Below are positions 1 to 11,187 of a stretch of DNA of 64,000 bases, in pieces. Each line of letters begins with the position of its first letter. The first letter of the stretch is position 1. This stretch comes from Porogramme epimiltina (Eukaryota; Basidiomycota; Agaricomycetes; Polyporales; Polyporaceae), in NCBI GenBank assembly GCA_900155495.1, contig FTLJ01000089.1, positions 1 to 64,000 of the forward strand, read 5' to 3'. A program made the translations under genes and the position numbers. The notes below the pieces were generated by a model, which searched no databases, was not told where the DNA came from, and saw only the letters and a list, made by a program, of their open reading frames with translations.

Positions 1-264
1 AACGTCGCGGGCATGGGCACGTTCGCGCTGCTCATCCCCGAGACCAAGGGCCGGAGCCTCGAGGAGATGGACGTCATCTTTGGCGCGGTCGACGCGGAGA
101 AGCGGATGGCGGACATCGCGCGCCAGGAGCGGGGTGCGTCGCCGCGGGCATTTGCTTGGTTGTTGGTTTTGTGGGCTGTGCATGCTGATGGTGTGTTTTG
201 TGCAGCGCTGGAACACGACAGGCACGAGACGACGTCGGAGCGCTCGCTCGAGCACAAGGTCTGA
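1..264 (+). CDS. MFS sugar transporter, C-terminal end (partial)
   Basis: This is the 3' end of a sugar/hexose transporter of the major facilitator superfamily; the gene begins left of the window. The frame is open from base 1 and contains PETKGRSLEEMD, the signature found just after the last transmembrane helix of the sugar-porter family, followed by a charged cytoplasmic tail. One intron is inferred at 134-205 (GTGCGT...GTGCAG, 72 nt); it keeps the frame and has no stop, so it could be misread as coding. The spliced tail ends SERSLEHKV and the stop is at 262-264. The substrate cannot be judged from the tail. Family assignment is firm; the intron is inferred from consensus sites. Confidence 0.88.
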   Translation, partial: NVAGMGTFALLIPETKGRSLEEMDVIFGAVDAEKRMADIARQERGASPRAFAWLLVLWAVHADGVFCAALEHDRHETTSERSLEHKV

Positions 265-1137
265 GCGTGCGCGCGAAGAACCTCAATCCTGACGTCGTGG
301 GATGGCCCGGGCATACCTCGACATTCGCTTGCGGCTATGGCATGATACCTGTACATGTTAACATCCCTCTCCTGCGGACAATGGGAGGGATGCGATTTTG
401 GAATTCGACGGTGCGCTGCTGCTCCGATCATCAGGGCAGTACGGTTCATGATTTGTGTATGTATTCTATACCTCTTGATGCTGTATTAGTATCCGTCTTG
501 CATATCTTCTCCTGTGATATTGCCTTACATATAGGCCTGCCACGTCTCGATGCGCAAGCTCTCAGCGGTAGAAGCTGTGCAGTGGCGGAGCGTGGTCGTT
601 CGGGCGACCACGCAGGCGGTATTCCCGCGCTGCGAACAGTCAATTACAATTTACAAGGACCAGAAGGTGGTGTGTCGCCCTCGATCACGCAATTCGGATG
701 TTTCCCCAGGGGAGGCCGAATTGACCAGTACTTGGACGTGCACGCGAAGCTGACCCACGAACAGTTTGCGGCTGTGATTCGCCGAATTGCCGTGTGCAAC
801 TGATGTCCTCTGAACCGCCCTGCGAAGGCGCCGTAGGGGAACGGCATGGCCTCACCGTACGCGCTGCGATCTGTCTCACTGTTTACACGGCCCGCGGCAG
901 TATGTGTGTCTGATTGCGACGTGCTGTTGCAAGTCCTTTCCGCTGTAGTCGCGAAGTGGCTGTAAGTGATGAGTTGGTATGTTGTCTACGTGAATGCATC
1001 CTTCGCGTTAGAGGGTATAAGTAGGATGATGCGGGGAGTCTGCAGCTCAGCATCTCCCTTTGCTCACTATTTCGCTTCCCTTTCTTCAATTTCCGTTTCT
1101 TTCTTCTTCGTGCTGTGCACGAGTCTTTCCCACGATC
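265..1137. other. Intergenic region and promoter of the first small secreted protein gene
   Basis: No gene is recognised in this stretch. Several overlapping open frames exist in the GC-rich part but show no family features. A TATA-like TATAAGTA at 1016-1023 lies about 115 bases upstream of the start codon at 1138 and is followed by a pyrimidine-rich leader, typical of fungal promoters. Confidence 0.5.
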
Positions 1138-1898
1138 ATGCGTGTTTCCATTCTTGCTCCCTTCGTTTCCCTCAGCGCGCTCTGCGCTTTATCCAGTGAG
1201 CACCAGCCCCTTCCCTCACTCTTCGCTTCAGACCTCGCGCGAAGCAAGCTGACGCATAGCCCCACAGATGCTGCGGTCGTCTCCCTGTTCGTCCCCGACG
1301 TCTCCCCCGACTTCCCACTCACCGCGGACAACATCGGTGTTGACGCGCAGGGCCGCACGACATGGCGCATCGCAATGGGCACACCGAGCGGCGCGTTCAC
1401 TAACGTTGGGCCCACAGCCTCGGGGACTGCGTCCGCCGCTGTGGTTACTGGTGCGTCGCCCCCGCGCTTGTTTGGCTTCAGAGCTGCTATGTAAGTGGCT
1501 GACTTTGCGCGGGGCATATTATAGCGACGCTCGTCGAGGGACCCAACGACGCTATACTGGAGGATGCGCTCGACGCGGACGAGACGTTTTTCAGCAACTG
1601 CACTATCAAGGCTGGAGTGGCGGACTGCGAGCTCGGTCGCAAGGGGAGCAGCACGACGACGATCGCTGCGACAGTGACGGAAAGTGCAGTCCTCCGAGAT
1701 GTTCAGGTGCGTTCCGCGGTCGACGTTCCGCTGCTGTGCTTCCCTTGTGCGTGGACCATTACTTACGCATGCTTTATGGCTGTCACTTGCTACTAGACGA
1801 GCGACCGCGACTTGAACGGCGCTGTTGGGCGTGCAGGGTCTTTCTTGGCGGCGAGTGCTGCTATCGTGGTCGCGGGGTTTTGGCACACTGTAATCTAG
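1138..1898 (+). CDS. Small secreted, probably GPI-anchored protein, paralogue 1
   Basis: Four exons are inferred: 1138-1195, 1268-1450, 1525-1706 and 1797-1898, giving 174 residues. Intron phases are 1, 1 and 0, identical in all five paralogues. Residues 1-19 form a signal peptide. The mature part has AAVVSLFVPD, then a GVDAQGRTTW block, then ATLVEG and a pair of cysteines (NCTIKAGVADCE) that may form a disulphide. The C-terminus is a 20-residue hydrophobic tail running to the stop, after a Gly/Ser-rich stretch, as in fungal GPI-anchor signals. It would act at the cell wall or plasma membrane. The family resembles uncharacterised fungal small GPI proteins that start with VSLF(I/L)P; no function is known to me. 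A TATA box precedes it. Confidence 0.8.
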
Positions 1899-4800
1899 CT
1901 TTTGCTTATGGCTCTCGCAGTGCATATTTCAGTGGTCGCAGAGCATTTCGACTCGGCCCGTTCGCATTTGTGTACCCTCTATACTCTCCAAGTTGTGGGT
2001 GAAGTTGTACAAGAAAGACATGCACTCTATACAGGTACTCAAGAGAAGTTCATACACCATCCTCAGCTATATCCGGACGTTCTTCTGCGAGGCCAATAAT
2101 ATGGGCACCGAGGGAGCCAATTAAGCGGTCCTGTAGAGATCTCCGGAAATGGAGGGATGTGTCTTGGCCAGGCTCCGAATATAAGATTGTCTGAGACATA
2201 TGTCTATCCCCATAAGACGCTCTATGAAGATCCGCAATAAAGCGTGTTGTAAGAATGGGAAGGATACTGATAGTTGTTATGAGTTTTGTATACACCACAA
2301 TACTTATCACCGTGCAAAAAGCTTACGTGCGGGATAACACCTTTGGGTCGATAGGTGCTGCAAGTGCGAGCTGCAAATGGTCGCCGGTTTACATTTCAAC
2401 CAACAACCTGAATGGATGCTTTCACTGACCGAAAAGCTGGGGACCTGCAAAGACTTCGTGAGTGGGTAGTTTCATTTGGGTACAGCAGATCAGTGCTTAC
2501 TCCAGTGAGTATGGTATATACTGCTATGGCGATGCCTACACTGTCACAATTGTTGAGCTCGTGGCTAGTGGTATTTTCATGGTAATCAGGGGATAGAAGT
2601 CTTACACGAAGTAGAAAGATCCTGTACAAGGTATTGATGAGCAGGCGTAATCCGGGAGCACTGTTCAGCCTTACGAACTGACCGTTGATTAGAAGTGTCT
2701 TTACAAGGGGGAATTTAACGCCCGCCACTCGGCTGTTGCTTCGGTAAACATGTAGTGTCTTTACAAGGGTAAGAATAAGGCAGAGAAGTTCGTATGCGAT
2801 GTTGATGGTAGAGATTACAATAGGTGCTAGGTTTCAAGAGGAACTTTGTCAGCATTGAATCGAACATTTTCCCCTTCCAATCAAGCGACTCACAATACTG
2901 ATCTCTTTGTAACAATTTCGAGTAGCGGGTCAACATACGCCTGGATTTTGAGTGTAGGTGACCTTACGCGATAAGTAATAGCCTCCCTGGTGATGCTAAA
3001 CCCCAACAGGGGGGGAATGGCCATTGACCTGACATGACAGTAAAGCCCCAGGCAAGGATCTATAGTTCGGAGGAGGTTATATAGAATTTGTGACTCTAAA
3101 AGGAAATAGGAGCTACTTCGTATATCGTTGAAGGATTCAGAAGGCCTCCAAGGAAAAGTGTTACACCGAGGAAATAGTTTCGCGACCAGAGAGCCATGAT
3201 GCGGATGGAGACAAAAACTGTATGTCTTTTATGAGCAATTGAGCATAGTGACATTTCTCTCCCGCATCACCTGAAATGGCTAAAAAAACACAGATTTGAA
3301 TAATAGTGGATCCAGTGTGAATGCGGGAACAACTGAATAAAAGTGATTCGGGCTTGGTCTTCTCATTTCACACATAGTTATTGCTGAGAGAACTCACCTC
3401 TGCGTAGTGAATCCAAATCCTGATCCATTGTCAGGAGAAATACTCAGTAAGAGTTCCAGAGTGGTGTTTGCGAGTGACCCATAACGCGTGACGAAGTATA
3501 ATATAGTTCCCAAGTTGTGAGATTTCGACCGAAGTAGTCGGACGTCGTCCGAGAGTGTGAGTAGGCAATCGTAATATTGGACGCCTGCGGTTGTACTAGC
3601 TTTAGGAGAACTGGCTTTCGAAAATAATCCACAGTATTACGCACAACCACCAGCGATCGTCATATAAAACACGTAGCGCCATTGTTTATAATCCGACAGT
3701 AAGTCAGGAAGTGGCTGGGATCTATGAGATAGCCGTTGCATTAGTGCGTGAATCATGGAACTAGCTCCTCCGAATGCAGAGATAGATACACTCACTCTAT
3801 TGAGTTCATAGAGGTCTTTCGATTGCTTGCAACAGCAGTAGCAACGGCAGCAGGGGACGGGATTGGTAGCTGGGTGGCAGAAGGATGCTGGATGTTCTAA
3901 TCTGAAAGAAGTTTTTATAGGGAATATCTATGATGAGTCTTCCTCCGGCGCCGGAGCCGCTGCGAGAAACTTCAGCAAAGAGACATACTTATTAGTCTCA
4001 AGCTGAGATAGAAGTGTGGACTTCCCTGATATGAATTGTGGTTAATTTCATTTTTGGTGGTCATAATGATGATGTGGTAAGGGAGCCGGATCCACGGCGC
4101 ACCGATATGTAAAGAAATTCTGGACTGCAGGTTTGCTTCCGGGATTTAAGACGGTGAATTTCAATGATCATATGTGGGCCCGAGGCTTGAGCCCTAGTCT
4201 AGAATTAGAGCGTATATTGTGTAGTAAGCAAAGCTAAGTCTCATGCTCACTGTACGTGCACGGTGTCAGGCTGCATGGTGATGGTAATCAGGACTGGACC
4301 GCAAGGGAGGGTCCGGGCTAGCGGCGGGACCAACAGAGGTTAATTCATTAAGTAACTCGCTGTATCGGACATATGTATGGTTGCGAAGGCTATGAGCTTG
4401 TTCCTTGAAGGTCGCATTTTTATGTTAAGTAATTGATTATATTCTAGTACCCCCGCATCTGCATAAACGTTAACAGGCAAACGCAGGAGACTAATGAACA
4501 AGAGAATGTTTGATCTCGCTAGTCGGCATTCTACTGAAGGATGAGTTAAGTGTTTCCACAACAAATATATCTAGTGCCTACCCCGGAAGTTTCGAGACCA
4601 TCGAAAATAGAGTTGTCATAGGTTCTGTGACGGGGCCTTATTATATATGATGTAAGTGTTGCTGTAACCTCGGTAGCCCTAGTGCTCCCCACCAATAGAG
4701 GAGAGACAATATAGCCATATAGCAAAGACAAAATCGATAGAGGTATCACCGTATCTATTTTATGCTATTCTGGGATGTACCGCCGCGTCAGATGGATAAG

Positions 4801-5350
4801 GTAGAGTTTGTTGAAAGTTGACATTGCTATCCGGTAGCTTTGATCTAGGAGCAAAGCGCGCCTACTTGGGGTTGTTGTGATGGTTCTAAGTTCATCACTG
4901 CCAGTGAGTGGTGAAATTAATCAAGGATCATCGTATCCTGAAAAGCATGCCGGCGGGGTATCTTGAATAATTTGAGTTGCATAAAGTAAGTAGGTGATGG
5001 CCCGGGAAAAGGAGTTGATTTCATCACCGACTGGATCATTGGTACAGTGACGGTACCACACCCTAATGACATTGTTATCACAGGTTCTACTTTGCCTCAG
5101 AGTGGCTATATTGAGTGTAGTCTCGAAAGCGTACCCGTGCTGCCGGAAAAGCCCACGGTGAAAATATGGCGCCATGTCACGTGCTTTGAGCCGGGAAGTC
5201 CCGGAGTCTGGTCAAGGGGTTACCATATCCGGACACGTCACGGTCAGGCACGACGCGAACAACTCGCAAGCCGCCCACATGCTGATGCATCAAGCTTGAG
5301 ACGAGCCACCACTGACGCGTCGCCCGTCTCTTGCAAGTCCTCGCTCCCCC
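1899..5350. other. Gene-poor, AT-richer region
   Basis: About 3.4 kb with no credible gene on either strand. It is visibly richer in A and T than its neighbours and carries only short frames without domain signs or plausible splice sets. It could be old transposon or duplicated DNA decayed beyond recognition. No terminal repeats or target duplications were found by eye. Confidence 0.5.
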
Positions 5351-6601
5351 ATGGACGCTGCGGGGAATGTTCCCCGTAACGCACCTCCCGCTGCTCACGA
5401 CGTCAGGCGGGACCCCACCACGCGCTTGAAGTCCCGCGAAGAGCTGTTTAAAATCGTAGGTACCTGCAGATGTTGTGAGTCTTCACCGTGCGCCATGGAT
5501 GCCGACTGATGTGTACGGCAACAGGGGGAGACCGCGAGACGACTCCACGTACCATCGAGCTCGACAGCGTCTACACGGGCATCAAGTCCGACATCCGCGT
5601 CGCAGTCCAGGACCTGAACGAGATTATCGACGACCTTCAGCGGCATGCGTCTGGAACTGAGGATCGGGCGGGTCCAGCAAAGATACGGGTGCACGTCGAT
5701 AAGCTGCTCGTCAGCCTCCTCATGGTGCGCCGCCGCCGCCAGCCCAACTGTGCACCATGGCGGCGCTCACTCATTCGGTGCCTAGGGGTTCGAGAGCGCT
5801 GCACTCGCCATCATCCTCACGCCAGGGTACGTGTGCCGGTCGGGGTGCGCAGAGCACGAGGCGCGGTTCCGGGAACGCAAGAAGACGCTGAGTGATATCG
5901 CGGAGACCATCACGCAGGGCATGCAAGAGGCGTCCGCGGCCTATGGCTCGCAGGCGATCCTGGCGCGTACCGCGGCGCGCATCCGCCAGCGCGAGCTCGC
6001 CCTCGTCGCCGTCCGCACCGCTGTACGTCCCTCCCTTTCCCCCTTCTTCCTAACGCACGCGTGTTGACCTGACGCGCGCTCACAGTCGCTCGTCCTCATC
6101 CCCTTCGCGCCCGCCGTCGCCGCAGCCTTCTCCGCGCTCGACGTGCTCGCGTTCAGCGCGCATCGCGTGACGGAGGAGCTATTCGTCCCCGGCGCGGCGG
6201 CGCAGATCCGCGAAGCCGTCGCGCGAATCGAGACGCTCGAGCGCGGCCTCACGGCGCAGCTCGCGCAGGTGCGCGCGCTCCAGGATGAGCTCGCGGCGAT
6301 CCGCCAGCGCGTGGAGGCGGAGCAGCGCCAGCCCGCGAGTGGGCGTCTAGTGGACGTGCTGGAGGCAGTGCGCCGCGCGATGAGGGCGGCAAAGACGCTG
6401 CAGGCGCGGGCGGCGGGCTCAGGCGAAGGAGTCGGGGAGAAGGAGGAGGAGGAGTCGCTCGCGATGCTGGTGGAGGCTGTGCGCCGAGTTGGGGAGGCGA
6501 TGGAGGACGAGTCGTTGGTGGTGGGCGCGGCTGCGACGATGTCGGTGGAGGAGTGCGCGGCGCTGGACCGGAGCTGGGATAACCTCAGGACCTGTGTCTA
6601 G
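5351..6601 (+). CDS. Hypothetical alpha-helical/coiled-coil protein
   Basis: Four exons are inferred: 5351-5459, 5525-5724, 5786-6022 and 6086-6601, giving 353 residues with continuous phases. The start ATG (MDAAGNVPRN) opens the longest frame that splices into the rest. The protein is mostly helical, with long Ala/Arg/Glu-rich heptad-like stretches (for example AQIREAVARIETLERGL). The acidic patch GEKEEEE lies near residue 290. A hydrophobic stretch where exon 4 begins (LIPFAPAVAAAFSALDVLAF) may be a single membrane helix. There is no signal peptide. I do not recognise the family. GC content is high, unlike the decayed DNA to the left. The frame is firm from exon 2 on; exon 1 is less certain. 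Confidence 0.6.
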
Positions 6602-6839
6602 CTGGAGGGTGATAATTTGGCTCCTTTCTCTGCCCTTGTCGTCCCTAATCCTTTCAGCACTTGACTTATTGGCAGAGGTCCGAGGACGAAGTTCGAACAT
6701 GCGCGTTGTGACCAGCCAATGCATCATCAAACCCGGCCAGAACCCATGATACTACCGACGCGCTACGTGGTATGACGCAAGGGCGGGCCAGAGGCTCAAT
6801 GCGGCTCGTTGGGAGTTCAGAAGTCGTATGTGTCCTGGT

Positions 6840-8090
6840 CTCAGAGAACTGAGAATAACGAGAAGGATTGCAGTGTCCTAGCATCGAAACACGACTCCGG
6901 TAACACGGACCGCTCTTTCCAATACCTGCTGCGATCAGACCTTCCTTGCCCTTGGATGTTATCAGGGAATCTCACGTGAGATTCAATGTGACTCCAATCC
7001 CGGATCATTTGTATTTTCCGCGTATAATGCTATGCAGACTGTACGGAGTCGATATAAGAAGTGTATGTTGTAGTTTCTCACGTACGTCTATCCGGTAGGC
7101 TTCCTTTGAGTCGTCAATGTCCTGAGCCTCCAGCGAGGCCGCCTTATCTTGATTTCGCTTCATCTTGCGATCCATTTCGTAAACATGTACTACAAGCTGC
7201 TAGGATCCTTGGCCTTCATATCAACGATTTGCACTATTTCTAGTGAGCTAATGTCTCATCATCTCTCATAAGATGTTGCCTACATGACGATTACTGATTT
7301 TCTTGCACAGATGGCGCAATTGTCTCATTATTCATTCCTGGGGCAGTTTCCGACATTCCTTACACCGCGGACAACATCGGCGTCGATAATAATGGTCGTA
7401 CAACATGGCGTGTTCAGCGTGGTTCGACAAGTGGAGTCTTCACTGCTACCCCACCCTCAGGAATCACTTCGGCACTGAGGGGTACGGGTACGTATACTCC
7501 CAATTTTACTCTAATATGTGCTCATGATGCGGACTTTCCATGCTCATCTCAGCGACTGTGGTCGAAGGGGGAAGTGACGTACACGTTATTTTTGACGTCC
7601 CTACGGAAAGCGACAAGCATTTGGTTGACGACTGTTCCTTCAAGAACGGCATAGCAAACTGCACACAAGGTGTTCTACAATCAGGGACTACGTTATTCAT
7701 CACTACAAGGACGATATCCGCTTCATTTCAGGATGTTCAGGTGAGATAGAGATCTATGTTGCTCTTAAGAGCGAGGGTTGTTAGTCTTCCTGCCTCACGC
7801 CAATCGGTCTTGGTACAGACAAGTAGTCATGTGGCGCTGAAGGTTGGATCCGGGCCTGGCCCTTTGTGGGCGGCGGGTACAGCCATCACGTTCGGAGCCA
7901 TTTTGAACGTTCTTTTGTAGGCTGTAGGATGTATCATAAGGACTAGGTTCTCGGCACACAGGAAATCGCTAGCTATAGCGCGCTCTATGCGTGTTTCTGT
8001 GCCAAGTCAACGGCTCCTCTGCAAACACAGCCTCCGCATTCAATGGGGGCAGTGCTTGTCCTGCCCCGCGCGCTACGGAGAAGCCGCGTA
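6840..8090 (+). repeat. Tandem duplication, left unit
   Basis: This stretch and 8735-10060 are diverged copies of one unit. Both contain, in order, a GCAGTGTCCT motif, a CACGTGAGATT block, an upstream TATGCAGACTGTAC block, a TATA box (7053, 8967), a complete paralogue of the small secreted protein gene and a 3' flank with AATCGCTAGCTATAG. The order is the same throughout, so the copies arose as a segment rather than by retrotransposition. Introns are retained in both. Confidence 0.75.
7185..7920 (+). CDS. Small secreted, probably GPI-anchored protein, paralogue 2
   Basis: Exons 7185-7242, 7311-7487, 7553-7740 and 7819-7920 give 174 residues. The N-terminal 20 residues (MYYKLLGSLAFIST...) form a signal peptide. 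The core shows GAIVSLFIPG, GVDNNGRTTW and ATVVEG, plus the conserved cysteine pair in DDCSFKNGIANCT. The tail (TAITFGAILNVLL) is hydrophobic to the stop, as for GPI attachment. It shares its signal peptide almost exactly with paralogue 3 at 9084, its partner in the tandem duplication. A TATA-like TATAAG at 7053 lies about 130 bases upstream of the start. Confidence 0.8.
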
Positions 8091-8439
8091 CCGGGTGGCA
8101 ACGAATCGTTATACCTTGAGCAACTCGACCCCAGCGAGAACCGCTTCGACAACTGTACACTCCAAGAGGGCATTAGGAGCTGTGAACTCGGAAAGGTTGG
8201 GACGGCGACTTTAACTGTCGTGGCAATTGCAACCCATAAGGAAACTCCCGTCTTTATAGGGGTGCAGGTGCGTACCTCGATATTCAATTTCTTTGTACTC
8301 GTAACTGTCGTCCAGATTGAAATCATCTTTACTCTAGGCTGGCGAGAACGACTTTAACGGTACTGTCTGACTTGCTGAATCTTTCTTGGTAGCGAGTCTG
8401 ATGATCATGATCGTTGGATTCATGAATGCGTTGGTGTAG
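8091..8439 (+). pseudogene. Decayed sixth copy of the small secreted protein gene
   Basis: This stretch matches exons 3 and 4 of the family. The exon 3 part contains the family cysteine pair (FDNCTLQEGIRSCELG) and ends at a GTGCGT donor. After a CTAG acceptor comes an exon 4 part (ENDFNGT) with a one-base frameshift before AESFLVASLMIMIVGF and the final stop. No exon 1 or 2 is present: the sequence to the left is the 3' flank of paralogue 2. It is closer to paralogue 1 than to 2 or 3, so it was probably joined here by recombination and not made by the same tandem duplication. Confidence 0.7.
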
Positions 8440-8734
8440 TTTCAATCTGTGACTTTGCTGGACTAAGGTACTGGGATTGTTCAAACTTGAAAGTACATCA
8501 TACGATAGAGCTACTGTGAGAATACCTGTGCAAAGCTGGCATAGTGGGCAGGAGGCCGTGTGTCAAGGGGACCGATGCTAGCCCAATACTTCCTTACAAG
8601 CGCGTTTCGCGAATTCCCATAAACGCCGCACATGAGGCTAGACCTCTCGTACAACATTACACCCAGAAGCATAACGCGAAGCAGGAGAGGTTTAGAAGTT
8701 GACTTCAGAAGCCTCAGACGTTTCTAGTTCCAGG

Positions 8735-10060
8735 GATCCGACAACGACCAGAAGAAATGCAGTGTCCTCATTGAATCACAACTCCGATGACACGGAGCGC
8801 TCTGTCAAATACCTACTGCGGTTCATTTTTCCTTGTCCTTGGGTGCTATCCGGGAGCTTCACGTGAGATTTCATGTGGTTCTAATCCCGGATTATCTATG
8901 GTCACCGCGTACGATGCTATGCAGACTGTACCTGGTTGATTATGGTCGCGAATTTACCCAGCGAGATATAAGAGCCAGTTGTGTAGTTTTGACGTACGTC
9001 TCTCAAGCAGGCTGCCTTTGGGTCGTCAATTTTCTCCTCCAGCGAGACCGCTTTATCTTGATTTCACTTAGTCTTGCGTAAACATGTACTACAAGCTACT
9101 CGGCTCCTTGGCATTCATATCTACGATCTGCGCTATTTCTAGTGAGCTAATATCCTCTCATCTCATCTCTCATCCAATGTTATCTACATGACAGCTACTT
9201 ATTATTCCTGCACAGACGGCGCAATTGTCTCGCTATTCCTTCCTGTTGCTGTTTCCAACATGCCTTACACAGCAGACAACGTCGGCGTTGATAAAGAAGG
9301 GCATACAACGTGGCGTGTTCAACTTGGTTCACCCAGTGGGGCTTTTACCGCCACTCCGTTGTATCCCCTGGCCGAGGGCTCCATATCGGCACCGAGCTTT
9401 ACAGGTACGTGCATTTAGTATTTCCTTGTGGATGCTCCCATACTGATCATGAAGTTGCGTGCCTACGGCTCGGACTCATCACAATCTGCGGACGAGCAGC
9501 GACTGTAGTGGAAGGGGGAAATGACGTGCATCTCATTCAAAACGTTCCTGGGCAAAGCGGCAAGCTATTCGTCGATGATTGTTCTTTTAGGAACGGCATG
9601 GCAAACTGCACAGTGGCCATTTCACAATCGGGATCCACTGTAACCGCTACTACAGCCACGATAACGGCCACGCTTCAAGATGTTCAGGTACGATATAGCC
9701 CTAGATTATCTTTGAGAACCGAGGACGGCTTGTCTTGAGGTCCTAGGCTAATCGTTCCCGGTACAGACAAGCGGTACTATGTTGTTGAAGGCTGCACCTG
9801 GGTTTGGTATTTTCCGGGCGACGGGCGCTGTTCTCGTGTTCGGAGTTATTTTGAACGCCGTATTGTAGGCAGTGTGATTATTTCGTAAGGAATCGGCCTC
9901 CGGCAACTTCTCTTTCTCACAGGGAATCGCTAGCTATAGTGCGCTATCCGTGCGGTTCTGCATCGAGTCAACGGCTCTGTAAAAAAGCCTCCGAGAATTC
10001 TGTGAAGGCAGTGCGGGTGCTTCCCCGCCCGCTACGGCGAAGCCGCGAACCATAGCGGAA
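8735..10060 (+). repeat. Tandem duplication, right unit
   Basis: Partner of 6840-8090. It shares the promoter blocks, the complete gene and the first ~120 bases of 3' flank. The similarity fades at about 10040, whereas the left unit runs into the decayed sixth gene copy at the equivalent point, placing the recombination breakpoint there. Confidence 0.7.
9084..9868 (+). CDS. Small secreted, probably GPI-anchored protein, paralogue 3
   Basis: Exons 9084-9141, 9216-9404, 9500-9687 and 9767-9868 give 178 residues. The signal peptide is nearly the same as in paralogue 2. The core has GAIVSLFLPV, GVDKEGHTTW (His replaces the usual Arg), ATVVEGG and the cysteine pair DDCSFRNGMANCT, followed by a Thr-rich stretch (TVTATTATITATL) likely to be O-mannosylated. 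The last residues (AVLVFGVILNAVL) fit a GPI-anchor signal. A TATA box at about 8967 lies in the duplicated promoter. Confidence 0.8.
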
Positions 10061-10433
10061 GTGGTCCGGCACAGTCCCAAACAGATATCGGAATACATTT
10101 ATAGGGGCCGGGACCAGTGGTACACACATCTAATATCACGGCAGAAGATTCCATCCCCAGAGAAATGCAGTAGGGTCCCAAATATGGACTGCGATCTAAC
10201 ATTTTGCGCACTTCTCCGGCGATTCTCGGGCACACGGATGCCCCCTGACCCTGAACCCTAATACACCCTGAGTTCCGGCATGTTCCATTCGAGGGCATAG
10301 GGCACAAATGGCACGACGCACCCCATAAATACGGTTGGACTGTGGGTGTTTAATAGAGTCTCGTCGTAAGGCTCTCCATTGTGGTTTCCCCCAGGCATCT
10401 CACCTCGGTCTCCACTTTCCACACCATTTGGAA

Positions 10434-11187
10434 ATGCGTTTCCACCCCCTCTTCGTTCTAGTAGCGGCCGCCACTCTGTGCAGTGAGAAATCACTTGTTC
10501 GTGGACCATGTTTCAATACACTCATATTTCCTACTAGATGCGGCTATCGTCTCGCTCATCATTCCCGGGGCCGAGCCAGGGGTCCCTTACTCTGCAAGCA
10601 ATGCTGGGGTGGACGGAAGTGGGAGAACTACGTGGGTAGTTCAGGTGGGGTCCCCGAGCGGCACATTCACTGCCTCTCCGACCGCCACTATACCGACAAA
10701 CTCATTTGAGTCGATCGTATTCGAGTCAGGTACGTTTTTATGGGCAGCGGGGGATTGACAAGCCCTCTTCATCTTCATGGCTCATGGTGTTTATGTTCCT
10801 GATTACTCTACTCTGCAGCTACGTTAGTCGAAGGGCCCGACAGTCTCCATGTCGTCGAAGATATTCCGGGATCAAATGAGCAGGCGGTCGCAGACTGCTC
10901 TATACAAGAGGGCTCCCCCAACCTGAACTGCACGATAGGCATAGTCCTGAGCTCTACTACCACAGTGAGTGTGGCGACGGGCGTCATCTCTGCCACGCCT
11001 CAAGATGTCCAGGTGAGCGATCATTCCTTGCCTTTCCAGCCACATTGCTCTTTCAGGGCTACAAATGCTGACTTCCCGGACATAATAGACGAGCGGTGCA
11101 GGCTCCGCAAGTGTAGGGCCTCTGGGCGCTTTATTGGCTGCCAGTGCATTTGCGTTTGCGGGAGCCTTCGCGAACACCCTGATGTAG
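10434..11187 (+). CDS. Small secreted, probably GPI-anchored protein, paralogue 4
   Basis: Exons 10434-10482, 10538-10729, 10819-11012 and 11089-11187 give 177 residues. The signal peptide is three codons shorter than in the other paralogues. The core has AAIVSLIIPG, GVDGSGRTTW, ATLVEGP and a cysteine pair spaced slightly wider (DCSIQEGSPNLNCT). The C-terminal tail is Ala/Phe/Leu-rich and hydrophobic to the stop after a Gly/Ser stretch. A possible TATA (CATAAATA, about 10323) precedes it. Its promoter does not resemble those of paralogues 2 and 3, so this is an older duplicate. Confidence 0.8.

Noticed and set aside
198..803. 201-codon frame downstream of the transporter
   Set aside because: It starts inside the transporter tail in another frame, has no domain features and ordinary composition for GC-rich shadow frames.
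1086..1925. 279-codon minus-strand frame antisense to paralogue 1
   Set aside because: It spans exons and introns of a well-supported spliced gene and has no domain signs; a shadow frame.
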